From: Typha latifolia
Taxonomy: Eukaryota; Streptophyta; Magnoliopsida; Poales; Typhaceae
Length of the DNA stretch: 64,000 bases
Assembly: GCA_019914945.1 (NCBI GenBank)
Contig: CM034109.1
Coordinates: 9,788,479 to 9,852,478, forward strand
Direction: 5' to 3'
Shown: piece after piece, positions 1 through 11,922 of the stretch
Layout of the letters: every line of letters starts with the position of its first letter
Numbering within the stretch: position 1 is the stretch's first letter
The notes under the pieces: model-generated
Told to the model about the DNA's origin: nothing
The model's database searches: none
The model's input: the letters and a program-made list of their open reading frames with translations, nothing else
Translations under genes and position numbers: made by a program

Positions 1-843
1 GAGTTTGGGCTTTTTTATGGGCTTTTATTGGGCTTTTTGTTGGGATTTTATTGGGCTTTTCTACGGAAATACCTAGTATGACTATGAAATAAGTCTATTG
101 GCAAATAAACAGATGGGCAAATGATTTTTATTTTCGACTGTGTATTAAGCTTGTAAATAATGATTGGATTTAATAGAATTTATCAGTATATGGATCTTTT
201 TCTTTCAGAAAAAAATATATAATCTAACAAAAAATATCACCATATATCAATCACAATATTTATAAAACGAATCAAACCCATAACAATAAGACTCAATCAC
301 TAAAATTAAAAATAGTGACAAATATTAATTAAATATAAATCATATGTAAATATTTCAGTCGATAATCAATAACTTTTACTGTGCATGTATAATTCTACTT
401 TGGTGCGCATTGAATCGGGATCATTATTAATATACCAGTCAGTTTACTCCCATTCCTTTCATAAATGAGATCAGATGAATTCAATTTCCAAAAGACTTAG
501 AGGGAGAGATAGAGGCAGGTAACTCTGACATGAAACTATTGTTTGCATCCAAACAAAACTATAAATGAGAGAGAAGGGTTCGAGAGGAAGGGAGAAACTG
601 CCAAGAATTTAATATGCTAGCATAAATTATGTTTATAAAATAATTTATAAGCATACCATTACTCTATAAATTAATGGATCTATTATTTTTGGTTGGATAT
701 AATTAACCAAAATATAAATAATTTTACTGCAATGACCAAATGATCCCTGCCAATACTCTGGGACGACATTATATTAGCCATACAATCCAGATAGTGGATA
801 GCAGATTCTACCCCCCGACCCCACCATCCGCTCCGTTAACTCA

Positions 844-1058
844 CACGTGCTATTCACGCGATCGAAGCACGTGAGCGGCGACCCAACCGGATACACATGC
901 TCGGGGCGAAGGACCACGTGCGGGGCAGCGAAACACGGGGAAGGGGGTCAAAGACGCAATCGAATCTCGCCACGTGTGATTGACCACCGATCCTAGTGGG
1001 CTTCTTTTGGGCGCCCCTCACATGATCGCTGCCACCCGATCCAGCTCCGCATCACGTG
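844..1058. promoter_or_regulatory. Cluster of five palindromic G-boxes
   Basis: Exact CACGTG hexamers occur at 844-849, 868-873, 915-920, 971-976 and 1053-1058, and a sixth lies at 1693-1698. CACGTG is the core site for plant bZIP and bHLH factors such as ABF, HY5 and PIF. Five within 215 bp is far above chance. The nearest downstream start is the GATA gene at 2501, about 1.45 kb away, so a role as a distal control element of that gene is inference; the gene to the left lies outside the window. Confidence 0.6.
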
Positions 1059-1085
1059 CTCCCTGCGGGCCCACCGCTGTCCCCA

Positions 1086-1103
1086 CCCCCCCCCCCCCCC
1101 CCC
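1086..1103 (+). repeat. Homopolymer C18
   Basis: Eighteen consecutive C bases directly follow CCCCA. The tract sits just downstream of the G-box cluster. It could adopt quadruplex or i-motif structure, and its exact length is prone to sequencing error. Confidence 0.9.
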
Positions 1104-2304
1104 AAGATTATAAATGGGCTGAGAGGAACGTGAAAGAGGCCCATGAAACGAATAAATCACTGGAACTAAAACGTAAAAAGATAAATAAAAATAAATAAAT
1201 AAACCGCCACGCCAAGCAAAGACCCAAGCCGTTCTCTTCCCCACTCCTATCTCTATCTCTATCTCTATCTCTCTCTTTTGCAGTCTTTCCTTTTAATCCA
1301 AGCAAAAAAAAAAAGGCCAAAAGTACAAGCCATCATGCATCAACCCCTCCCATCCGATATAATCCAAGTGGGATGTATCAATTTGGTGTAGCTGGGGTAC
1401 TGGCGGTCCTTAAATAATATAACAATTAAAGTAAAAAAATAATAGATGACTAAATTAACAGTAAAAGGGAGCACCTATAGGGCCCCGATCAACCTAGGGA
1501 TCAGAGGCCAATGGAATCCGGACTCAGACTGACGAAATCGGTATAACTAAACAACCCCATCGGATGGATGACACGTATTAAATCGAACGGATAACGGCTA
1601 CGTGCCGGAAGGAGACGAGGCATAACGTGGAAAACCTGGCCGGGGTTGTAAGAAGTAGAAAAAACAAATCCACCCTACCCCTGTAGCTTCCCCACGTGGT
1701 TACATCTCACCCGTTGGATCGTCTAAGTCGAGCTGTAATCGTCGTGCTTAAACGTGGGTTAGGGAATATTTGTTAGCGCGCAGGGGTCGGAAATGGCAGT
1801 AGGATAAAACGGGGAATTTATAATATAAAAAAAAGAGGGGGTAAAAAATGAAAAAAAAAAAGTGGACGCGTTTCTCGAGGAGGGGGGAGTTGGGTTAGGG
1901 AGAGGAATCCGGCTGTAAACTTGGACGCTAATGCACGAGTCATAGCGACGAACACTGTGAGATCGATTCCTAAGGAGAGTTGAATTGAACACTTATAAAG
2001 TAAATTTCACATTATAACCCCCCACTCTCTTCTTAATTACCAGATTAATTAGCCATAGAATAAATAGTGTCTTTTACGGTTACGCCCTCTTGAGAACACG
2101 AAATTGCGAGGGCGTTTATGTCAAGACACTGACAGCATCGACTTGGAAGTTTTGGTCAGAATGGAAACTTATCCCTGTGATATTTATTTGTGGAGAAACC
2201 ACCGCGAAGGGTGGGGATGTAAATACGACGGTAAAAGAGGGGTAGTTAAAGAGGCAGTACCTCATGGTACATGAGAGGTCTCCTTTTCCTTTTTTCCCCT
2301 GCCG

Positions 2305-2312
2305 TATAAATA
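2305..2312 (+). promoter_or_regulatory. TATA box of the GATA gene
   Basis: A TATAAATA match lies 196 bases upstream of the GATA start codon. It implies a transcription start near 2335-2345 and a leader of about 160 bases, which contains the telobox and CT tract described separately. Confidence 0.6.
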
Positions 2313-2418
2313 CCGATATAATTGTTTTATTTTTCACCTCGCCCTTTTGCTTTATTACTCCTTTCAATCCTTCGTTTCAGCTGTCTTCCTCTCTCTCACC
2401 TCTTCAACGCTCACAAAT

Positions 2419-2456
2419 AAACCCTAACTCTCTCTCTCTCTCTGTTCTCTCTCTAT
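2419..2456 (+). promoter_or_regulatory. Telobox followed by CT/GAGA tract in the 5' leader
   Basis: A perfect telobox AAACCCTAA at 2419-2427 is followed at once by a nearly pure CT tract to about 2456. This pair sits in the predicted 5' untranslated leader, 45-80 bases before the start codon. Teloboxes and GAGA repeats are both known in plants as contact sites for factors that recruit Polycomb complexes. Either is also common in leaders of growth-related genes, so function here is inference. Confidence 0.55.
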
Positions 2457-2500
2457 AACTTCTCTTGAGGAATCATAAAACTACCCCGAAATAGTACAAA

Positions 2501-3936
2501 ATGGAAGCACCCGAGTACTACCCCGGCGGGTACTACCAGTGCGCGCCGGAGAAGAAGGCCGGAGGAGGAGGCGGGGACCACTTCATCGTGGAGGACCTCC
2601 TCGACTTCTCCAACGAGGAGGAGGAGGAGGAGGAGGTGTGCGGCGCAGGAGACGACGCTGGAGCCGGGAACTCGCCGGCAGATTCCTCGACCGTCACCGC
2701 CGTCGATAGCTGCAACTCCTCCTTCTCTGGCTGCGACCCGCATTTGCGCGGCGACCTCGTCTGCCGGAGCTTCGCGGATACCACTCTCTCCGACGACCTC
2801 CACGAGCCGGTACGTAATTTTCTCGCGAATTATTAGAATTTTAGTTGTAAGTTATCCGATTGTTCATCGGACATTTCCCATTTTTGACCACTTGGTTTTA
2901 AATTTCAAAATGTTTTTACTCGGAAGAAAAAAAAAATAAGCGGGTAAATTGTGGAATTTTGGAGGAATTAATTCCAATTTATTTTCACAAAAGCGTTATG
3001 TATATGTATTTTAAGCTGCCAGAATTCTTCTCATTCAAGTCTCAATTCGGTTACCGGGAAAAAAAACGCGCTAAGAGATCTAGTATTCCATTCGTGAACG
3101 GAATTCCGTTTCCGAACGGTCCAAAAAAGGAAAGTTACAAGACGGAGAAGCGCTTCTGGAAGAAGCTTTGAATTTGAATTTTTTGCCATTTATGGTTGCA
3201 GTACGACGAGTTAAAGGAGCTCGAATGGCTCTCCAATTTCGTGGAGGAATCCTTCTCGAGTGACAACCTCCAGAAGCTTCACCTCATCTCAGGGGTCAAA
3301 TCCACCGCCGCCACCATTTCCTCCTGCTCCGAATCCCGAGACAACCTCTCCGCCTCCGCGGCCGGCGCGAAGCCGGAGCTCTTCCGCCCGGAGGCTCCCG
3401 TCCCCGGCAAGGCGCGAAGCAAGCGTTCCCGCGCGGCGCCTTGTAGCTGGTCGTCGCGCCTCCTCGTCCTCTCGCCTGAGGCAGCGACGCCGTCGCCTGA
3501 GGCCGAGATAATCGCCCCGGCGGTTGTCAAGAAGCCTGCGAAGCCAGCGAAGAAGAGGGATCCGGGAATCGGAGCGGCGGCGGCGGCGACGCAGGACGGC
3601 CGGAAGTGCCTCCACTGCGCGACGGAGAAGACGCCACAGTGGCGCACCGGGCCCATGGGGCCGAAGACGCTATGCAACGCCTGTGGCGTCCGGTACAAGT
3701 CCGGCCGCCTCGTGCCGGAGTACCGGCCGGCCGCGAGCCCGACCTTCATGCTCTCAAAGCACTCAAATTCTCATCGGAAGGTGCTGGAGCTCCGCCGCCA
3801 GAAGGAGATGGAACAGCAGCAGCAGCAGCAGCTAATCCACGGCGGCCCCATCATGTACGACGGATCTCCGGGGAGCTCCGCAGACGACTTCCTGATCCAC
3901 CACCGTATAGGCCCCGATTTCCGGCAGCTCATCTAA
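2501..3936 (+). CDS. GATA zinc-finger transcription factor, subfamily I
   Basis: Exons 2501-2809 and 3202-3936 join in phase 0 to give 347 residues. The family binds WGATAR sites in the nucleus and acts in light, nitrogen and development programmes. The single type IV finger has Cys239, Cys242, Cys261 and Cys264 (CX2CX18CX2C, core TPQWRTGP) followed by the basic tail [16 protein letters not shown], as in plant subfamily I. An acidic N-terminus with a run of Glu after [11 protein letters not shown], the conserved [18 protein letters not shown] block at the start of exon 2, and a Lys/Arg-rich stretch before the finger also fit GATA8/9/12-like members. A six-Gln run lies near the C-terminus. The exon GC content is high, unlike the AT-rich surroundings. 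The intron starts GTACGT and ends GCAG. The exact orthologue cannot be told. Confidence 0.93.
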
Positions 3937-6268
3937 TTGGAGAGCGGAAAGAAAAAATAAGGTCCCTCAGTAAGAATTAATCCTTTTTAGGAGTACTTTT
4001 TTGCAAAAAGGAAAAAAAAAAAAGAGGTACCGACAGATTGTTGTGCGTTCGAGTTTAGGTTCAAAATTTTCGTGTTATTTTTTCTCTTCTTCGTTCTAAG
4101 TTCTAACCCTTAGAAATTAATTCTAGGGAATTTTAAGCAATGTATCGCAGACTGTTATTTTCTGCATAGAAACTTAAAAATGTACTGAAATTAGAACAAA
4201 GTTGCTCGCAAGTCTATAACTCAAGACTTTTTTCTACAAAATTTCATTTTACCCCATTTTTTAGTTTTTAGAGCTGTGACAGCAGAACTGCTGCGTACAA
4301 CCAAACAAACGAATGGGATTCCTGTTGTCCATCGGATGCACGTGATCATTTCCCTTATCGCAATCCGACGGTCCAAAACTTGCGAGTCGTACTCCAGGGG
4401 GCTGTACGAAAGATTACCCACCGTCCGCATCGGTCACTCAATACCACGAACCCCTAGGGGTGGGAGAATATAATTATTAAAAAACTGGAGGTCCTGCCGG
4501 GGACTAACTTAGCGAGATGGGCGCCCAATGACGCAGTCACATGGGTTGAAGCCCAAGAGGGAGGAATGAAGACTAATTCAGAGATAGAAAACGAAAGCCT
4601 TCTTTAAATTTTTTTTCTTTTGAAAAAAAAAAAAAAGAATCGTTGATATGGGAATGGGTGTCCTCGTGATCCAAGACAGGCTTTGGTGATCCATAGGCCA
4701 CTCCCCCCTACTCAGTATTAAATTTCTGGATATAAGTCAATAATTTTTTGGAATATCCCCTCGTCCTGCTGCATTGTATTATTTTTTTCAGGCCCTTTTC
4801 TGCGTATTACCCTGCATTTCAACAAAACCGTGGTGCCGATTTACAAATATATCACAACGAGAGAGGGTCTTTTTTGTAACGAGGCTAAAATGTAGGTGGT
4901 AATATGCGAAAAAAAGAAACACGGGAAGGATATTATTATTTAGGGGTGTGGGCAGCAGAGGGGAACATACGTAACGGAGGTCACATGGGTAGGGCTCTGA
5001 ATTGGTTGGTAAGGCGCATAATAGCAACCTTATTTAACGCTTTTTACTGTTCCATTACAAAGGGGGAGATGAGGATGGAATGAGATGAAATGGTGCGGCT
5101 CACGTCTTCCACCACAAGTGCGCACGTGCTCGCACGGAGAAGCACGTGCGCAGGCGTGGGAGGCCACCTTTTCTCCCCCACCCCCCCCCTGGGTTGGGTC
5201 ATCATCACCTACCGGCGGATTTTGCTGCTGATCAAGGGCTTATATTTATGAGACTTTTAATTAGTTAACATTGAGAAACAACTCCTAATATGAAGTTGAG
5301 AGGATATACTCACTTGTGCCAAAATCCACCTCCTAAGTAAATTTATTGTGATGGCTTAGTTTAGCTTAGTGGTTTAGCTTGACTCGATAGTATATTGACT
5401 TGCAATAATAGCTCAATAGTACGACAACTATAAGCAATGGCTCGACAACCTAATGACTTAGAATTTATATTATATAGCTTTGTCTACCGGCTAAAAGCTT
5501 GTTGATGCTTTGTTCGGTCTATATCTAAACTCCGAATTCTTGAGTGATAATATTATATACTATATAAGAGTTAAATCAATTCAAGTAGCATTCGTTTAAC
5601 TTAGCAATATATTAATTTACAATTACTGTTTTTAAAAAATCCTATTTAGATGGATCCATTACCACAAATTTTAAAGCAAATTTAATAAATTTATAATGGA
5701 GGAGCAAAAAGATAGATACGTGCATAATAAAAATTTGACCAATCTTAAGGATGTACGTGAATCTCGCTTGAGTGCAGCTCACTCTATTCTGCTGGAAAAC
5801 TTTCTTGGGGTATGAACAACTAAGGTTTCACTTTGCTATAATGGAAAAAAGGACTTTACCCATTAATGGTTAAAATACTTTGTTTCAAATATGATATACC
5901 TAACCCAACTCTAGAGCTTTAATAGTTGAGTCTCAACGACAAAGGTCACACATATTCAAATCTTTTATGGACTTAAAACTCTCCTACCAAATAATTAATT
6001 AATTTATGGGTTCAAAATTTACCAACAAAAAGAATTGGCATATGTAACTTCCCATAAAATTTCTTATTCTTATTTTTTGGACTATTTATATTTATGAATT
6101 GATCCTACCATGCTTGATGCTTGGAGATTTCAGAACAAAATCTGAATCCGATCGAGGTAGCAACTTGAATGCGTTGCAGTATTTCTGAATGCGACGAATC
6201 AATCACATAGCGAGGGACCAAAAGATAAATACGGATCCAGATGTAGCTGCTCCTAATTCGTTGACTTT

Positions 6269-6288
6269 ATATATATATATATATATAT
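6269..6288. repeat. (TA)n microsatellite
   Basis: About ten TA units in an AT-rich spacer. Confidence 0.85.
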
Positions 6289-6343
6289 GTATGACATTAA
6301 AGACCACTTATATTTAGCTATGTAGCCCGCTTTGGTGAATCTC

Positions 6344-6460
6344 GGCCCAAAGGCGGCCCATTACGGCATTGAGAAAGATGGCCAGGGCGGGAAGGCGAAG
6401 AAGAAGAAGAAGAAGAAGAAAGCCATCAAAGCTTCTCTTCGGTCGCCAATACGTCTCGTA
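6344..6460 (+). promoter_or_regulatory. Possible promoter and first exon of an unannotated transcript
   Basis: Two GGCCCA (site II) hexamers at 6344-6349 and 6355-6360 lie just before a purine tract with a GAA/AAG repeat at 6397-6420. A good 5' splice site then follows (CTCGTAG|GTGAAT, GT at 6461-6462), with T-rich sequence after it typical of a plant leader intron. A fair 3' splice site ends at 8040. No frame through the joined pieces gives a convincing protein, so it may be a non-coding RNA or chance. Confidence 0.25.
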
Positions 6461-9343
6461 GGTGAATCCTCTCCTTTTGAGCCTTCCGATGGTCCCCTTC
6501 TTAGATTTTCGTGTTCTTTAATGTTATTTAAGATTCGTTACTCTGGGGTTTTCATTTGAATCGCCTCCTCTTTGGATCGAAGGAAGTAACTGTTTTTTTT
6601 TTCCTAAAAAAAATTCATGTTGGATATTTTGGTGGATGCCTCAGAGAATAAATTACATATTTTAGTTATTGTGATTCATGAATAGTATTAGATTTAAACT
6701 GATTTAGATGGTATTGCGAAGAGTTTGGATGAGGGTTATATGGTAGATTTTTCTCGTACCAATTCCCAGACCTGATCTTCCCTGCGTAACATTAGGTCAA
6801 GTTAAAAGATAGCTAATTACTTGTACAGAAGTATATGATTTTACTTACTTAATCTAATATTAGGAGCTATAGGGAAACCTTATTCTTATTAGTTGTCAAC
6901 GCACTAACGGAGGGAAATTGATTTCGATGAATTAGGAGTATATATTTATATATTGTGTATATCATAGTCTAGAAATGCCAAAGCGGGATTATTGACATTT
7001 GCTAGGAGTCATAGTGGAGATAAGCAACATAAATATGTAAGAACTTTCTGGGACATTGTTAGATTGATTGTATCATAATAGATTTTGGTCCTGAGATGTT
7101 AATTGCTCAGCATTGTCCTAAAAGAAATTGGAGCATTGAACTTTAGCCTTGAATTGTATGGTCAGGCCAAACTTATTTCCGGCATTTTACCTGCATCTCA
7201 GAGGCGTCCGTTTTATCTAATTACATTCGATGGGCACAAGTTTCATATTTTGTAAAATAAGAAATCGAACTGTTAGCTTCTGTCGTCACCCTAAGGTGGC
7301 TAGATGCTCCCATCCCTTAGTTTTTCTTTTTGATATTTCAAGTATCTGAAAATTAAAAGTCATAATAGCGTACCAAAAATGTGGAAAAGTTGTGGTAGGG
7401 ACCATTTGTAACAAATTGGATGGTGAAACCATGAAAGGTACTGTTTGTCCTGAAAAATAGGAGGCGTTTACAGGGGGACCATTCACAGGTTATTTTTTAT
7501 TAGATTTTTTTTTTTCCTATGAATTGTAAAAGCGTGAATCTTCCTCTGTTATGAATTCTTGATGGATACACTATTTTCTATTTTAGGTTTTGTACCTTGT
7601 TGCAAAGGTTATTGTCAACACAAATTTGTAGAAGTTACTGTCTTTTTAATCTTACTGGTACTCTCAGTAGCAACTGTCATGATCTTTAGTTCATTATGTT
7701 ATAGACTTATAACCACTATGAGGGTATCTCAAATTAAGCCTCATGCATGATGGACAGAAACCAGATCTTACAAGCCATAAATATCTTCTGTTATGACCAA
7801 AAGAAAGATTGACTTAGAAGTTAATTTTAGATTTATTTTTAATGTGTGTATGGTGAGAAATGATCTATAGAACTTTAGAGCCGCTTTTTACTGAAACAAT
7901 TGTCACAATAACTTACATCAGATAATAGCTAGAAATTTCAAGGCTCATTCTCCTTTCACATGGATCCATTCATGTATCTGCCTCTTTCAATATTTTCAGA
8001 CAACATATATTAATGTGTAATTCTAATTGGCTTTGCACAGGGTAAAGATGCTGCCCAATTAGAAACCATTCCTCATTGTATTTGCACAAGTTGGTGCAGC
8101 AGCATATTAGGAACTAAGAGCGAAACAAATTAAGGTTATACTTGATGTATGGTCCTGAATGAAGCCTCTGCTGCCTTTGTTGATCATCATCTTTGGTTTA
8201 ACCTGATCTGTACACTTGTTACCTCTTGGATACCACCTTCTCTTGTTTGGAACTATTAGTTGATCGTGATTGATGTTAAACTAAATAACAAACTAGGGTT
8301 CACATTTCTTCCTGACTTCTATTTCTCTCTGTGGAAAGTCCATGAAAATTTAAACTGATGAATATTCTGTAATTCTGTTGGACTAGCACAGAAAGACATC
8401 TATATTCACTGAATAACATTCCATCAACCAGTTCTACGTGTCTTATTTCAATCAAGTCTTGATAACACATAGTATTGAGGAGACAGCACATAGGTTAAAT
8501 ATCTGCCTTTACCATAAATCTAAGCAGGAATATTGAGTGAAATCATAAACTATTCTTCTCAACGGCTTTGATGGCTTAATAGGTTAAGCCTATTAACAAT
8601 TATGTGCCATCCATTTGGACTTACTTTCTCTTTATATTCACATTTCAATTTAATTTTATCCGCATTTAGCACCACATGATCCAGGATCTTTTCACATGAA
8701 GAACTATATATGCCATGCTTAGGCAACTATTTAATAGTTTAAGGTAAACACATGAAATTTTGTATGTAGGATTTTGTATCTTTATCTGTCTTTGAGTTTA
8801 TATGCGCTTGCACAATTGAATTGCATGGTTTGTAGGATGAGTTATAATCACTTGGGAATCTTTTTTCTTTTTCCATGTGAAGCAAAATATTACACGTACA
8901 AATTATCAACCTTAAAAATCTGCTAAACTGATATTTTTAAGGTTGGATCCTGTATTTACATCTCGTGAATGATCACAAGGCATGATTTAGACAACTTCAA
9001 CATTTTTATCCCTTTCAGCAAGATGTTCAGATCATTTCGAGGTACTGAGTTTAGATACATGGTTTATGCTTTCCTGCAGTATACTCCATTCAACAGTCTC
9101 CATTCAGTAATATGGTTGCAACTATTTCAATTTGCTCATTGATGGCAGATCTAATCCTATCTATCTACAAGACCCATTCTTTTTCCCTTTTCAAATGAAA
9201 AGGCATCCACCATAATTATCCAAAAAGGCATAACTTGAACTGTTTGCAACTTTTGCTTGACGGAAACTTACTAAGTTGCTGGTTCTTCCCCCCTGTATGT
9301 CTATTCCCCTAGCTTTTTGAAACACAAGTGTCCAAGTGATGCG

Positions 9344-9350
9344 TATAAAA
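9344..9350 (+). promoter_or_regulatory. TATA box of the DUF1677 gene
   Basis: TATAAAA lies 75 bases upstream of the ATG at 9425. This suggests transcription starts near 9375-9380 with a leader of about 45-50 bases and argues against far-upstream 5' exons. Confidence 0.7.
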
Positions 9351-9424
9351 GGGTGGGAAGACCTCCAAGCACATCTCATTTATGTAGAAAGGACACAAAG
9401 AAGCTTTAATAACTTCAGGAAGCA

Positions 9425-10410
9425 ATGCAGTCCAACCTTTTTGGCAGAGAAGAAGAACCTGGCGTCCTCCCATCTATGGTGATTATAACATTATCTTTTC
9501 CTACTATCTTCACAATTTATAGTAGGCTGGTTGTAAGATAAGTGTAGGTGTTCTTTGCATTGTTTTGGTTGAGAAAGAGAGAAATGGTGGTAGAGTTTCC
9601 AGTGTAATTTAGACCCCTAAAGACAAGGACAAATATTTTCTGGCTGGAGTACGATTAAAATGCACTTTCACAATATAAAACCAAATCCTACGGGCAGAAT
9701 CATCAAGTTGGTGAACTGATCTTCATTCTAGCAGGATCTATCTCCTCTTCCTCTGCCTCTGTTTCTCTCTCTCAATATCTATGTGTATGTCTGTGTCTGC
9801 AGTTGGTGCATGTTTGTCTGCACACATGCACGTAGATGCATATGTATGTGTATCTTGGTTTTCATGTTATTCAATTACCAGCTCTTTTACTTATATTTAT
9901 ATCATTTGATTCTTAAGTACTTTAGTAATTTGGATCATTTGACAGAAACATCAAGGGATCCAAAGAGCCTACTCTGACAGCCTACAAGTGACTGATAGAA
10001 TCATCAAGAAACTGGATGAGACCCTAAATGCTCATGAAGCTGAAGTTGTGGTGTGTGAATGCTGTGGGATGTCTGAGGACTGTACCCCTACCTACATATC
10101 TCGGATCAAGGAAACATTCTGCGGCAAGTGGGTCTGTGGGCTTTGCTCTGAAGCAGTAAAGGAGAAGCTGAAGCGAGCACCACCACTCGCCATGGATGAA
10201 GCTTTGGAGTCCCACATGTCTCTCTGTAAGAAGTTCAACAGGACCACCAGGCTCAACCCCAAGCTCTCCCTAGCTGGTGCAATGAGAGAGATAGCAAACA
10301 AGAGCTCAAAGCATAGGACCTCTTATGACTCTTGTGCTTCCAAGGTTGCAAGGACTCTCAGCTGCGACTGTGTGATTGGCAGTAGGAGCAAGCACTCAGC
10401 AACCCAGTGA
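9425..10410 (+). CDS. DUF1677 family protein
   Basis: Exons 9425-9478 and 9946-10410 join in phase 0 (ATG|GTGATT ... TTTGACAG|AAACAT) to give 172 residues. The second exon carries the DUF1677 signature: CECCGMSEDCTPTYI, then FCGKWVCGLCSEAVKEK, then a C-terminal SLAGAMREI block. The paired Cys motifs suggest metal binding. The family is plant-specific and its biochemical role is not established; members are often described as stress- or senescence-linked. The N-terminal exon codes only 18 residues and was chosen because its ATG lies 75 bases after a strong TATA box and its splice phase fits; a different start is possible. A basic Lys/Arg/Ser-rich tail follows the domain. Confidence 0.85.
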
Positions 10411-11120
10411 TCTGGTGAAGCCATTTACTGAAGCATTTCTCTTCTATATGATCTCTGCGTTTCAATAGTTAGCATATTGGGTTGGTAGTTTTTTTCCCCC
10501 CTGACACTTTGTTGGATCTTTTTTCAGAGGATGCATGCAGTATCCTCTTTGTATATGTTATGGAGATCGAGTGAACGACTGATTCTCCTGTAGCTTATTT
10601 TTGTACTTCATAGAAAACTTTGCCTGTGATCAGGATATGTATTGCTTTATTTGGATTTGCTACGTGAGATGTCATTACAATTATGGACAATTTCACTTAT
10701 AGCTATATATATATATATATATATACTGACGCTGTATTGCAGGAATTTTAGAAGTGATTAGTTGCCTGCCTTTGATTGGTTGCAAAATACAACACGTTTG
10801 GCCGCCAATTGAGAGCTGCCAGGTGCTACCCTGGAAAGAACCTACACCCAGCGCTGCATACGATCCACTGCCCATAAATCCAAATTAAACTGACAAAAAT
10901 AGAGAATTAAGTGGAGAATATTTTTGTTATTAATCAAATCAATTCATCAATACACCAAATCACATATAACAGCGAATGCAACATACGTGATCTCCGAATT
11001 ATTCATAATACAACCTCAGAAATATAAAAAAAAAACTCGAACTAATATCTAATTCTCAATCTGACACGAACTCAATCGAACGGCCCAATTAACAACAACC
11101 AGACTTGGATCTCACCCCAT
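10411..11120. other. Convergent intergenic region
   Basis: This 710-base gap lies between two genes that converge and should hold both 3' untranslated regions. It contains an AT dinucleotide microsatellite at about 10705-10725. No other gene is seen. Confidence 0.6.
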
Positions 11121-11783
11121 CTACCGATCCAACCCAGTACGACATGCACCAAATCGTTGCATACGTAGCTCCTCATGGAACCACCTAATGAACTCCTCAG
11201 CCTTCCTATCCACCTCTCCCCCCACCTCCTCCTCCTCCGCCGGAAACGGCGAGTCCGTAACCCTCAGCTGCCGCACCGCCGCCGGGCTCTTATCGCAACC
11301 CTCAGCTGCCGTCATTGGCGATGGCGGCGATGCAAGAAAACAATCATACTGTAAGTCTTCTGAATCGAGCATCTCGAAAGGATCATTGCAACAATAAGAG
11401 TCAGGGTGATAATAGTGGCGGTGGTGGTGAAGGTGGCGGCGGCGTATTTTTCGCTTCGATGGATATAAGGAAGGGAAAGAAGGGGTGTTACTGCAGCTGA
11501 ACTCGACCTCGCGAGGTACGTAGACGGCGGTGGAAGAGTCCATAGAGCGGCATGTTAAGATCGAGAAATAGTCGTGGTTGCTGCTGTTGCTATTTCTTCT
11601 GATGTTATTTTTACGATGGTCTGCGAGAAGCCCACTAAGAATTTTTCTCACAATCTTGCTACGTTTGAATAGGAACTGGAGATCTTCTAGCCAAAGTTTG
11701 TGCTTGGAGATGCCTTTGATGTCGCATAGACTCTTGCCTGGGCTTTCTTCTGGGCAATCTGATTCCATTGCTGTGGCTTTCAC
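11121..11783 (-). CDS. DUF761 domain protein
   Basis: A single exon of 220 residues. The C-terminus has the DUF761 motif: EVDRKAEEFIRWFHEELRMQ, about residues 190-210. The middle has REVEFSCSNTPSF, a block often found in the same family (cotton-fibre-expressed / Avr9-elicited group). The N-terminus contains a Lys/Arg-rich helix and a basic RKIRRRHLHHHRHYYH stretch. Function of the family is not established; several members respond to pathogens or act in growth control. The start could be Met1 or Met6. A TATA-like element lies upstream on the same strand at 11915-11922. Local GC is higher than in the flanks. Confidence 0.85.
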   Translation of the reverse strand: MKATAMESDCPEESPGKSLCDIKGISKHKLWLEDLQFLFKRSKIVRKILSGLLADHRKNNIRRNSNSSNHDYFSILTCRSMDSSTAVYVPREVEFSCSNTPSFPSLYPSKRKIRRRHLHHHRHYYHPDSYCCNDPFEMLDSEDLQYDCFLASPPSPMTAAEGCDKSPAAVRQLRVTDSPFPAEEEEVGGEVDRKAEEFIRWFHEELRMQRFGACRTGLDR

Positions 11784-11914
11784 TTCATCTTTTTGCTACT
11801 TCTTCTTGGAAGAATTAGTACTTCTTCGAAGAAATTCTGACAGAGAGATAGAGAGGAGTTTAAATTTTGGTTTCCTTTCAGGGTTGTGGGGGTGGTGGAA
11901 GGGGGAGGAGGGGG

Positions 11915-11922
11915 TATTTAAA
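11915..11922 (-). promoter_or_regulatory. TATA-like box of the DUF761 gene
   Basis: On the minus strand the sequence reads TTTAAATA, 132-139 bases before the start codon. It is a weak match but sits at a sensible distance. Confidence 0.4.

Larger units (their letters stand above)
1..2300. other. Intergenic / distal promoter region upstream of the GATA gene
   Basis: No gene is supported here. The first 60 bases are a degenerate direct repeat of a T-rich unit containing TTGGGCTTTT, which runs off the left edge. From about 840 the composition shifts to GC-rich and carries many ACGT-core motifs (see the G-box cluster), an uninterrupted run of 18 C at 1086-1103, and a pyrimidine microsatellite with unit ATCTCT at about 1249-1273. 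The short open frames in this stretch have no family resemblance and no matching codon use. Confidence 0.6.
3937..9343. other. Long gene-poor spacer
   Basis: No protein gene is supported across these 5.4 kb. More G-boxes occur at 4339-4344, 5123-5128 and 5143-5148. The stretch 5220-6260 is AT-rich and looks like decayed repeat DNA without recognisable ends. A possible untranslated transcript begins near 6390. Short open frames between 6900 and 9300 have no homology signal I recognise. Confidence 0.5.

Noticed and set aside
3279..3835. Several long open frames overlapping GATA exon 2 on both strands
   Set aside because: They are shadows caused by high GC content; the GATA frame has the conserved zinc finger.
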